NCBI RefSeq assembly: GCF_019925205.1
Contig: NC_083562.1
Span: 13,144,001-13,208,000 of the forward strand
DNA from: Metopolophium dirhodum
Taxonomy: Eukaryota; Arthropoda; Insecta; Hemiptera; Aphididae
Reading direction: 5' to 3'
DNA: 64,000 nt
The position numbers and the translations under genes were made by a program. Positions 1-9,700 of the stretch are shown here, piece by piece (the first letter of the stretch is position 1; every line of letters begins with the position of its first letter). A model generated the notes under the pieces. It did not search any database. It had not been told where the DNA came from and saw only the letters and a list, made by a program, of their open reading frames with translations.

Positions 1-600
1 CCGATGCTTAACCTCAGAACACGTTAGTGATTGAGGCCAACTATCCAGCCACACTAGGCCCCTATGTTAAATTTTTTTTGACATTTTTGTATTTACCTCA
101 TCTGTTGACTCCTAAAACCACCCACTTGCGATAAAATACAGAACAAAACCGCACACTTTTGATATAGGTTCAAACCACACACTTTTGATAGGTTCAAACC
201 GCACACTTTTGGTAGGTTAAAACCGCACAATTTTTCAAATCTTTGTATCCAAAAACCACGCACTTATGATTTTGACTCCAAAAAGGTCTTTACAATAGTA
301 CTTTATAATGTACAATATACATATGTATATTATACATTATACGTACAATATTATGAAAACAAGCTTTAAACATTTAAACAAGTGATCCAAAAAAAAATAT
401 AATTTAATTAAAAATCAAAAATATTACTATTAGATATTTACTAACTTGTTTTTGTTTTAAAACGTGTTGACATGATCATTGTATAGTCTATTATTATCTT
501 ATCCGTTATTTAGCACACAAAATAGTGTGCGATTTAAACCTATTATAAGTTTAGTTAAACCGTGACCGAAAAAGAGTGCGGTTTTTGGACAACATATATC
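1..600. repeat. Foldback-like inverted repeat region with short tandem motif
   Basis: Between 120 and 260 the plus strand repeats a motif of the form AAACCGCACACTTTTG, about every 29 bases (near 141, 172, 198, 223), with looser versions at 110 and 250. The same motif returns in reverse orientation at 518-540 (AGTGTGCGATTTAAACC) and 570-588 (AGAGTGCGGTTTTTGG). A 36-bp palindrome at 305-340 sits near the middle. This suggests a foldback or MITE-type element with repeated arms. I see no coding sequence and no clear target-site duplication, and the left boundary may lie outside the window. Confidence 0.4.
305..340. repeat. 36-bp near-perfect palindrome
   Basis: The two 18-base arms are reverse complements apart from one position; the core AATATACATATGTATATT is perfectly palindromic. 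It lies close to the middle of the inverted motif array at 120-590, where the loop of a foldback element would be. In AT-rich DNA short palindromes are common, but 36 bases with one mismatch is more than expected by chance. Confidence 0.6.
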
Positions 601-1339
601 TAAACTCCGACAGTGCAGTTATTGAAACTATAAAAGTATATTTTTAAGAACTAATTTATTAATTTGTGTTTGTAATTACGTATTATCTTATTGTAAAAAA
701 CTCAATTTTACCTAAATATATTATATTTTATTTTAAATCGGTATAATAAAATTTTACTCTTAATATACAAAGTCATCATAATAGTATTATAGTACCTAGG
801 TATACCGTTTTAATTAAAAACTGCGTATTGCTTGGAATTATTTACAAATTTAGTAAATACGATTTAGTATACGATTATTGATTTTAGGATAGTTGTAATG
901 ATTTTTATCGTTTTAAACGAAGACTATTAAATGTTATTGTACTTACAAAATTAATTAGTTTTGAATAATTTTAAAAATAACCAACAATATGATTTTTTTC
1001 TTTTCAGTTTTAATTAATTAAAAAGAAAAAATAATATTGAAATGTTTCACTCCAACAGAAAAATATGATTTCTTATCGAGATTTGCCTTTTCTCAAGTTT
1101 GTTTTTGCATACAAACCAGAATTTAACCAATTTTATACATTATTTCTTGTTATATTATTAAAATAAAAGTAATTACTTACTAAATGCTAGCATACAAAGA
1201 GAAATAAATTCATACCGACTAACTGAATTTATAAATTATATAGGTTATTCAATAATTGTATAGTATATTATATTTAAAAATATTAAATTATATGATTAGT
1301 TACTGATATTTGGTATATATTTTTATAAATTATATAAAT
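601..1339. other. AT-rich spacer, no gene seen
   Basis: Very AT-rich DNA with frequent stops in all frames. Nothing recognisable apart from possible diverged flank of the repeat-family copy that follows. Confidence 0.5.
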
Positions 1340-1545
1340 TTATTTTAAAATATTTTGATTTGTTTTGAGCTGTTTACGGACAATTTCAGTTTTAATTTTT
1401 TTAGTTTTATTTCTATAATTGTCAATTAAATTTTATTCGTTAGGTAAAAAAAACTAGAAAAAGTTAAAAAATATTAAAATAATATATCACAATTTTTTTT
1501 TGTTTTAAGATTCCTCATAAGTTTGTCACCTTTATATACTGTACA
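1340..1545 (-). repeat. Fragment of dispersed repeat family R1 (minus copy)
   Basis: Read on the minus strand this matches the middle module of the copies at 42.6 and 43.1 kb, including GCTGTTTACGGACAATTTCAG, the run TTTTTTTAGTTTTATTTCTATA and the segment CTCATAAGTTTGTC, which corresponds to GACAAACTTATGAG near 43.4 kb. The fragment lacks the conserved GATTCTGAGYG ends, so it is truncated. R1 is a name used only in this annotation; I cannot assign the family to a transposon class. Confidence 0.55.
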
Positions 1546-1601
1546 GCAGAGCAATATGCCAATATCCACTAGACTTTTTTCCTTACACTGTTTAGGATAG
1601 T

Positions 1602-1626
1602 ACCTATACCTACCTACCTACCTAGA
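1602..1626. repeat. CTAC-type microsatellite
   Basis: Short run of ACCT/CTAC units (CCTACCTACCTACCTAG). No gene in the surrounding AT-rich DNA; the small frame at 1920-2186 has random composition and a poly-A-encoded tail. Confidence 0.6.
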
Positions 1627-3416
1627 CATTTTGAAATGTTTCATGTTATAAAAATCATATCTGAATGGCTCTATATGAAAGGGAAAACTGCTTAAAATAA
1701 AGTTATATGGGAAAGTGATGTACGAATGGATTGATTATCGATCAATTGCAATTTCTAATGATTTTAACGTGACACGTAAAAAATTATGATACAACGTGCA
1801 GCAGCAATAATAATTTAACGTTTTATAATAATTATTTTTTCGCATTTCTCAGAAAAAAAAATTATATCTCGTGCTATTTAATGATTAATTAAAATAAGAG
1901 AGATAATTACTCTTATTAAATGCACTTTGCATGGCCCCGGGGTGAACCTTTGTGTAATTTCTTTTGTACCTCTCGAGAGAACCGCAGGGTGCTGCTTGTC
2001 ATTTATATATATATCTATTATACTCCTATTATATTTTTCCATTTAAATAATGAACGTAATCACGTTATTTTAATAGGTAAGATTAATGGTAATCGGACGT
2101 GGGGGGGAGGCGTAAATATAATGTTAAATTCCATAACACAACTATCGAAATTTAAAGAAAAAAAAAAACAGAATCATATATCATAGTAGAGCACTGCTGT
2201 ACAATTGAACGTTCAGACGATTTTCCTAAATCGACCGTGATTCCATAAAAAATAACCTAAATATAGCAAATATTATATAATATAATACTTGGTGAAACAA
2301 TGAACGGTTTTCAAGGGTGCTTGAATCGCCTCCTACACTTGCATTTTTTTAGATGCGCCCGTCACGAACGCGTAGGTATTCAGATAAATCGTTATTTTAG
2401 ATAATTCAACCTCAGCAAACATCAATACAAATTTAAGTTTGAGCATTTATAACTAGGTAATATATTTATTTCTGAATGCCACGATGTGTAAGTACTATAA
2501 TAATATATGAAATAATAATATATATATTGTATACAACATATTATAATTTATATATTATATACCTGCTACACGATAATAGTATTAAATGTTTTAAAGTTTA
2601 TACCTATACCAGAGCGTTGTGTGCTTCCCTATAAGTTTTACACGTTTATTGTTGATGAGTAAAGTCTTTTAATTCATTGATTTTAGGTACGTGTTTTTTT
2701 TTATTTTTTCCCTTTACCTATTATAGTCATAATAGTCATTCAAACGACTCCTGGCAGTGTGAATCAGAATTGTGATGAATTGCAATATCGTTGTATTTTA
2801 TGTTTTGTGATAAGCTAGTAAACATAATATAATTTTAAGAATTTAACCGGGAATATCATAAAATAAACGTGAACCGGCAACCAAACACGTATGGCATACG
2901 CGAATGAAAAATGATTATAGATTTTTGTTTTGTGAGTAGAAGAATATACAAGACGTGGGTTGGATAATTTGATGGACAAAAATAATTTTTTGAAATATTT
3001 ATGAAGAGCATCCTGTCTTGGAATAATTGTATACAGTTTTAATTAATTTCTGGTCCATGTTTGATGATCATCTGAGATGACATGTAACAAAATATTTATT
3101 TGATAGCTAATTTAAAATATGAACTCATCGAAAATGTACATAACATTATTTATTTTGTAATTTATTGAATCGGGATAATCCTGCAATATCTTATAATTAT
3201 TGTCAACTATAATAGCAAATTCAATAATGAATACGAAAAATTCTTATTATTATTATTTATTAACGCCCAAGCTGGTAATTTCTTACATATTATTAAATAT
3301 TAGTAGAACATTATATACCATGTTATCGTGATAGGTATATATTAAATAAATAACAAATTCATCTAAGATAATCATCAAGTCAGGAACTCGGAACTAAATA
3401 ATTTAATACCGTAAAA
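1627..3416. other. AT-rich spacer, no gene seen
   Basis: No supported gene. Around 2310-2370 the minus strand reads GTGACGGGCGCATCTA, which resembles ends of some insect hAT elements, but no partner end or duplication was found, so it is not called. Confidence 0.45.
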
Positions 3417-3735
3417 TTAGCATAGGAAAGGTATCATTCTGTGCATTGGCTGATTGTTGCCGTAGGAAGTAGTGTGGTAGGGGACAACATTAAATAGTGA
3501 ATTGTTTACGGAGAAGTATAAAAGAGTAATTAAATTCAAACTTTTCCTAAGGTTGGGAGCTTCTAATGGATCATTGAGTAGACAAGTACAATTTAGGTCA
3601 GCGTCTGAGTGTCGAGATGTAAGAGTAGGATTTTTCTAAGTATTTCGTAAAAAAGAGTAGTTATTACAAAGTGTCTAATCTTAGTGATATGGCCATATGT
3701 GAAACGTAGGTGATAAATGTATTATATCAATAACA
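3417..3735 (-). pseudogene. Non-LTR retrotransposon (Jockey/CR1-like) RT protein, C-terminal fossil
   Basis: On the minus strand a frame is open from about 3735 to a TAA at 3417-3419, roughly 105 codons with no internal stop. It begins after a stop, so it is a fragment without its own start. It contains the pattern LTSRHSDADL, then LLNDPLEAPNL, then LFNVVPYHTTSYGNN and RM near the end. In LINE reverse-transcriptase proteins of the Jockey/CR1/R1 type the last 100 residues typically carry RR..ADL, a LLNG..D.P.LL block, and a final P.HHT.YG.N.P..RM block before the stop. Order and spacing agree here. The catalytic RT region is absent, so this is a 5'-truncated copy, as is usual for LINEs. The assignment rests on family knowledge and was not checked by a search. 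Confidence 0.6.
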
Positions 3736-4070
3736 ATATGTAATTTAGAAGGGGGTTCTAAAGATTTTCAGGAGGTTAATATTATGGATTACCATTTGGA
3801 AATAAAAAGTTGAAGATATTTATGTGAAAATCTTTAATATAATATAATACGTACATTTTTGGTTTATTGATTGACAATCATCCACATTTTTCTCCATGTT
3901 ATATTATTAATAAATAAATAAAAAATAAATTGATGAATTATAAATAAATATTATTTGATGCTGTAGAATATATTCAAATATAAGTCGAATGTTATTGATG
4001 TCTAGAGGATACATAAATTAATATTTAGATAAATTACACGCTAAACCTACGAGATTAATAATTAAAACAG
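3736..4070. other. AT-rich spacer
   Basis: Continues upstream of the LINE fossil on its coding strand, but stops appear and no RT motif is recognisable. Nothing else seen. Confidence 0.4.
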
Positions 4071-4345
4071 CGGGGGACAGAGTGGCCAAAGTTGCAACGT
4101 GCACCGACGCTGGTTCAAAACCTCGGCCACGGGGGCATTTTTCTTCGGGCAAGTCACTGTATCCGAAGAACAAGTGTTGCCATACCCCACCCGAGCATGG
4201 CAGATACCTACGGGTGCCCACTTAAAAATCTGTCAAACTACCAAAACACACGTATTTAACTTATAGTACCATCACCCACAGTTGAAAACCCACCCAATGG
4301 CTTAAGTTGCCGCGGGTTAATTAATAAAAAATAAAAATATAAAAA
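4071..4345 (+). mobile_element. tRNA-derived SINE, old copy (plus strand)
   Basis: The head has a degenerate tRNA-like part: GAGTGGCCAAAG stands in the A-box position and GGTTCAAAACC at 4112-4122 is a B box. The body shares many short blocks with the SINE at 35760-36050: GGCATTTTTCT, GCAAGTCAC, GAACAAGTG, ACCTACGGGTGCCC, CACCCAATGGCTTA and GTTGCCGCGGGTTA, in the same order. It ends in an A-rich tail (4322-4343). A possible short duplication (AAAACAG) is present at both ends. Substitutions and short deletions against the other copy suggest an older insertion. Confidence 0.7.
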
Positions 4346-4604
4346 CAGTTTGCAGGTATAATATAAAAGTATATAATATAATACATACAGTAATAAATAA
4401 TAATCATATTAATTTTTAAACTACAAAAATAAATAAAACCAATTGTTTTGTCTAGTTTGACGACCATTATAAGATCATAAATATACAAGTTTCTAACAAG
4501 TTATTATGAAGCAATCAATAATACCTATTATTATTAATGATTTTAATACTAACAATAAATCAAGCTATAAACTGTGCTATTGAAATAGTTTAGTAAGTAC
4601 AAAC
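4346..4604. other. AT-rich spacer before the retroelement
   Basis: Short AT-rich host flank between the SINE and the retrotransposon target site. No features seen. Confidence 0.5.
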
Positions 4605-4609
4605 CATTG
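4605..4609. repeat. Target-site duplication CATTG (left)
   Basis: The five bases CATTG directly precede the TG of LTR1 and recur directly after the CA of LTR3 at 18832-18836. Five-base duplications are usual for BEL/Pao integrases. The match at the two outermost ends means the whole 14-kb tandem occupies one integration site. Confidence 0.85.
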
Positions 4610-5774
4610 TGTTGCCGCCGCAACAGTTTTATAGATTAGGTAATTAAGAAAAATCGGTCACGGGAGGAACAGCTGGTCTCACACATATCACTATTCGTAT
4701 TGTTTATTTTTGTTTTAGTTATTATTGAATTTGTAGATGTATCGTGTGAGTTATATAATATGTAGATTACACCGTGTTATCGTACGCCGCCGCCGTGCGT
4801 CTGCTGGAATATATTAGCACGGCCGCCGATTATATTGTTGTTCTGTACCGTAAGCCGTAGAGTCAGGACCATTATTATTAATTATATTGAAGTATTAAAC
4901 AGTTTTTTTTGTATGTGATTATTACTTATTAGCAAAAAGTGCTTAAGTGTGAATTATATTTATTATTTGTGAGCCATAAGGGCTAAGTCTAATTTATTTT
5001 ATTATTATATTGTTCTTTTTTACGTGTACCTAAAATCACATATATATATATTTTGCATATACATAATATATTATACTTTGCTGTGCAATACTCGCGGGTT
5101 ATCAACCGTGTCACCGTGATATCCTTTTGTATTATATTTTATCGTTAATTATTATTACTAGATGTAGGACCAGCTGGCCAGTCTGAGCTCCACAAAACTG
5201 TGAGTTATTATTGTTATTTTTGTTATTATTTATTATTGAGCCAGAAGGGCTACATATTATATTTATTATTGTGCCAGAAGGGCCATACATTATTATTATA
5301 TTTATTATTGTGCCAGAAGGGCCATACATTATTAATTATACTTTTGTTGGGCCAAAAGGGCCACACCCTAATATATTAATATTGTAATTTTATTCGTCTA
5401 TAAGAGACGTACATATATATATTAATTAATATTGTTTATTCTGTTTGGTCATAAGGGCCGTGTTATTCATTATATTATATTTTATTACCATTCAAATCAT
5501 TTTTGTTACCATTATTTCAACTTAGTTACCTTCTTGTGAGTTTTTAATTATTGTAAACACACCACATACAAATACACAAATACACATTTAACACAACACG
5601 CACTACATAGCTCAACAGTATTTGCCCGGCAATTCCGACCACTATTGTTTGAGCTATTACCCCATTACACACCCAGCTACTTCTCCGCACTTTTAAGACC
5701 TAGGTGTTAGTGGGGCACAATATAAATTGGTGACCGGGCACGCGTATTATTACTATACGCTCCCGGCCCGTTCA
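4610..5774 (+). repeat. BEL/Pao LTR1 (5' LTR, 1165 bp)
   Basis: Starts TGTTGCCGCCGCAACAG and ends CCCGGCCCGTTCA. Limits are set by the left target duplication and by the point where the 3' ends of LTR1 and LTR3 diverge (after TTCA). The LTR tip folds as TGTTGC-CGCC-GCAACA. A GC-rich hairpin (arms 4789-4798 and 4817-4826, 9 of 10 paired) stands out in the AT-rich LTR. TATAAATT at 5721 is a TATA candidate, though it lies only 46 bases from the end. It differs from LTR2 and LTR3 by G instead of A at 5687 and by having two canonical 39-bp units. Confidence 0.92.
5273..5350 (+). repeat. LTR1 minisatellite, 2 canonical 39-bp units
   Basis: Units start at 5273 and 5312 (GCCAGAAGGGCCATACATTA core followed by TTATTATATTTATTATTGT). 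A diverged unit starts in register at 5351 (GCCAAAAGGGC) and another out of register at 5240. Confidence 0.95.
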
Positions 5775-5777
5775 TTT

Positions 5778-5796
5778 TGGTGACCTCGACGTGATT
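5778..5796 (+). promoter_or_regulatory. Primer binding site, tRNA-Trp type
   Basis: TGGTGACCTCGACGTGATT begins three bases after the CA of LTR1. Its reverse complement ends in CCA and reads like the 3' end of insect tRNA-Trp (acceptor strand CGAGGTC pairing with a GACCTCG 5' end, T-stem CACGT). The tRNA identity is from memory of Drosophila tRNA-Trp. Confidence 0.75.
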
Positions 5797-5987
5797 TTTT
5801 GCTATTATTCTTGTTGTGTTTTATTATTTGTGAGTGTTAGAGTCGAACATGCACTAGTTTGTTTTAATTATTTTGTTTAGCTATCGGATCTACGTTACAT
5901 CAGTTGCAATCGAATTTTATTATTATTATCAATTATACTTGTAATTTCTATAATAATAATTTAAAAAAAAAAAAATAATCATTTATA

Positions 5988-6596
5988 ATGGGGTTAGATG
6001 AAATTATGCAAGCTCAGGTTAAGGAGCTTAGGAAAAAGCGTGGTATTATTAAGGCGTCGCTAACGCGTATGAAAAACTTTCTTGAGGGATTCGATCTAAC
6101 AACTGACGCTATATCGCTATTGGAATTCCGTCAAGAAGAGTTGCCACGCCTAAATCAAAAGTTTGACGACATACAGACACAGTTGGAATTGATTGTTGTT
6201 GATGATTGCGAAAAGGAAGAAGAGGAGCGTAATAAGTTTGAATTTGACTATTTTAGTATCCGTTCTCGAATTCAGGAAATAGTGAATGCTAGGAAGATTA
6301 ACAACAGCAGTTCTCACAACTCAACTTTCAATACGTCAGTAGGCCACAGTCGTGCTCAATTGCCTATCATTACGCTACCAGTATTTGCCGGTGATATCCA
6401 AGATTGGGAATCTTTTTTCGATTGTTTTCGTGCAATGATACACGATGATGGTGGATTTACACCAGCTCAAAAATTCTACTATTTACGGTCAAGTGTTAGT
6501 GGCCAGGCGTTAGACCTTATCAAGTCGGTTCCAATGACAGATACAAATTATGAGGTGGCAATAGAACGCCTGAAACTAGTCATGGCTGGCAATTAA
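5988..6596 (+). CDS. Gag, truncated (BEL/Pao, copy 1)
   Basis: 202 codons from the first ATG after a 213-base leader that ends in a long A run. Residues 1-100 are charged and helical in character (coiled-coil-like), as in BEL/Pao Gag. From about residue 125 (LPIITLPVFAGDIQDWESF) it follows the DUF1759 capsid-region pattern: FSGD..W..F, KF.YL.S...G.A, NY..A...L. The match stops at AIERLK (residue 196); six unrelated residues and TAA follow. The family continues for about 60-75 more residues before a W.L...N..LP block, and that block appears directly downstream in the -1 frame. This is best explained by an internal deletion of about 200 bp that also shifted frame. The product would be a capsid fragment lacking its second half. 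The same break is present in copy 2. Confidence 0.85.
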   Translation: MGLDEIMQAQVKELRKKRGIIKASLTRMKNFLEGFDLTTDAISLLEFRQEELPRLNQKFDDIQTQLELIVVDDCEKEEEERNKFEFDYFSIRSRIQEIVNARKINNSSSHNSTFNTSVGHSRAQLPIITLPVFAGDIQDWESFFDCFRAMIHDDGGFTPAQKFYYLRSSVSGQALDLIKSVPMTDTNYEVAIERLKLVMAGN

Positions 6597-6715
6597 GACA
6601 ACACAACACCCAACTTCCTAAGTATTGTGACCTTGAGCAATTTTTAGCCAGTCGATGTATAGCTTTCGAGTCTTCCGAAGCAACTTCTGGACCAATAAGA
6701 GACATCAGAACTACA

Positions 6716-9700
6716 TTGGCCGGTGAAACAGCAAAAAAGAGCAATGCCAAAAATGTATTTCCTGAGACAAGGCGATCTTTAGTGGCATCATCCAATACAG
6801 TCTCCTGTCAATACTGCACTGATGCTCATAAATTGTATCACTGCGAGAAGTTCAAGGCCGCTACTATAAACACACGTCTCTCATTTGTTCAGGAAAAACG
6901 AATGTGTTTCAACTGTTTGACTCCTGGGCATATGGCAAATGTTTGCAGATCCACTTATAGTTGTCGGACGTGCAACCGCAAACATCATTCGTTATTACAT
7001 CAAGAAAGGCAGCAACAAATACCAGAGAAGGAGCAGCTTGAAAATAAGCAACCTGATATAAGTCAGCAGCTATCTACCTCCGGAGTCGTAGTATCTGCAC
7101 CAGTACCAGTGAATACCACCGCAGAAAATTCACACGTATTTCTTGCTACAGCATTAGTCATGGTTCAGGACAAAAATGGTGGACATCGACAGTGCAGAGC
7201 CATCTTGGATAGTGGCTCTCAAGTCAACTTTGTTTCAAAGAGATATGCAAACTTACTGCAGCTAGCATGTAAAACGTCTTCATTGCCAATAAGTGGTATT
7301 GGAGACAATCGTTTAAAGGCAAGGTCGTGCAGCGAGTTAAAAATCGAATCCAGAACTAGTGATTTTAGTATCAAGATTTCTTGTTATGTATTGCCTAATA
7401 TCGTGGGGAATCTAGCGTCCTGTCCAGAGCCTGCAGATGGATGGAAAATACCAGGTACTGTGTCTTCAAACTTGGCTGATCCAGACTTTCACCGTCCTCA
7501 AAGTGTTGACCTACTTATTGGAGGTGGCTCGTTCTTCGACATTTTGGGAACAACAAAAATACCATTGAATATAGGTTCAGTCACGCTTTATGAGAGTAAC
7601 TTTGGATGGCTTGTAACGGGAGAACTGCCTAAACGTCAAACACCAACACTTTTGTCAATTGGACAGACGATAGAGGAGGATTGGAAGGTTCTCGGAATCG
7701 TTGAGGATACAAGCTATGGTCGAACATCAAGGGCGAATAAGAGAAGTCAAGAAGAGCTAGAAACAGTGCAACATTTTAAGCAATACACAATACGTGATGA
7801 GGAAGGGCGTTTTGTTGTACGACTTCCCATCAAGGAGACAATCAGTGAAATAGGCGAAACCTTACCTATGGCGATCGCACGATTCTTAAATGTAGAGAAA
7901 AGATTGCAGCATGACGAACACCTGAAGAACGAATACATACGATTTATGAATGAATATATTAAGATGGGGCATATGGTTGAAGTACTGGAAAATTCAGTTC
8001 AAACGCAGAAACACTTCTATCTGCCGCACCATTCAGTAATAAAGGCATCAAGTTTAACGACAAAGGTTCGAGTGGTTTTCGATGCTTCCGCCAAGAGCGC
8101 ATCTGGTGTCTCTCTTAACGACGTTCTGAAATGCGGTCCTACTGTTCAGCAAGATTTATTTTCTATACTTGTTCGCTTCCGTAAGCATCAATTCGTCTTA
8201 ACTTCCGATATAGAGAAAATGTTTCGGCAAATCAAAATCGCAAGAGAAGACTGGGACCTACAAAGAATTGTTTGGAGATCCAGTCCTAAGGAATTACTTC
8301 GTTTATATCAACTCACTACAGTAACATACGGAATGACTCCTGCTTCATTTCTATCTACCTATTGTCTAATAGAACTCGCGAAAAGTGCCGAAAAGCAATT
8401 CCCGTGCGCTTCAAAAGTGATTGCCGAAGATTTCTATATGGATGATTTAATGACGGGAGCCGACACCGAGGATGACTGCTGTCAATTACAAAGAGAAGTA
8501 AGCACAGTGCTAGATTCAGCAAAGCTACCGTTAAGGAAATGGTGTTCCAATTCCGAGTTTGTACTGCAAAACATGTCTAAGTGTGTTAACGATCCCTTGT
8601 TCGTGTTGGATATCGGAGACGATGACACTGTCAAGTCATTGGGACTGCAGTGGAAACCAATTGCCGACCTATTTCAATTTGAAATCGTATCAAGATCCAT
8701 GGAAGGTACATTGACAAAAAGAGCTATACTCTCAGACCTAAACAGAATTTTTGATCCACTCGGTTTCCTGTCACCGGTTCTAGTGAAGGGAAAAATATTT
8801 CTACAACAGCTCTGGTCCATGAAGATAGATTGGGATGCAAGGCTTCCGTTAAATATACAGGAAAGATGGGGTAAATTTTACGAAGATCTGGAGCGACTGA
8901 AATATTTATCCATTCCCAGAAAGGCTATACCTGAACGAACTGATATCATAGATGTACACGGGTTTTGTGACGCATCCGAAGAAGCGTATGCGGCCTGTAT
9001 CTACATTCGTTCTCAGAGCAGCGATGGAAAATGGCATTCCAGACTTCTTTGTGCAAAAACTCGAGTGGCCCCGTTAAAAGGAAATACAATACCCCGACTT
9101 GAATTGAATGGTGCCTTGTTATTAACTGAATTGGCTCAACGGGTCGCTGATTCATGGCAAATCAATATTCATCAGTTCAAACTATGGACGGATTCAACTA
9201 TAGTTTTAGGGTGGTTGAATAGCCAAAGCAGCCGGCTAAAAATCTATGTTGCCAATCGAGTAGCTCAAATTATGGATATTACAGAGGTCAGCCAGTGGAA
9301 CCATATAGGCACGCAGGAAAACCCAGCAGATATCCCTTCAAGAGGTTTAAGACCACGGGAACTGTTAGCGGCAAGATTGTGGTGGAACGGACCTACCTGG
9401 TTGGAAAGTGATGAGAAGGATTGGATCTTGAATCCGATAACCCATGATGATGAGCTACCCGAAGTACGCAAAGTGAAGCTAGTGCTATTAGTGATCAAAC
9501 CGTTGAATAGTATATTAGAACACTACTCGGAATGGAATTGTATGCTACGAGGAGTTGCTTGGTTAACGGTCTATTCGAAGTACATGCGTAAGAAAATCAA
9601 TGGGCCTCAATCCCTAACAATATCAGATTTGGACGAAGCGAGGAAATCAATTTTAAGAATGGTCCAAGCTGAGTGTTTCAGTAAAGAGATCTCGTCACTA

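Noticed and set aside
2310..2370. hAT-type terminus (GTGACGGGCGCATCTA on the minus strand)
   Set aside because: No second end and no 8-bp duplication could be found.
5132..5329. Minus-strand frames in the LTRs (65, 91, 130 codons) and plus-strand WPFW/QKGHT-type frames as genes
   Set aside because: They are produced by the 39-bp minisatellite, whose length is a multiple of three; no start context or domain supports a protein.
6554..6596. Programmed -1 frameshift between gag and pol
   Set aside because: The 43-base overlap has no slippery heptamer, and the Gag family pattern is missing its second half, so deletion explains the layout better.
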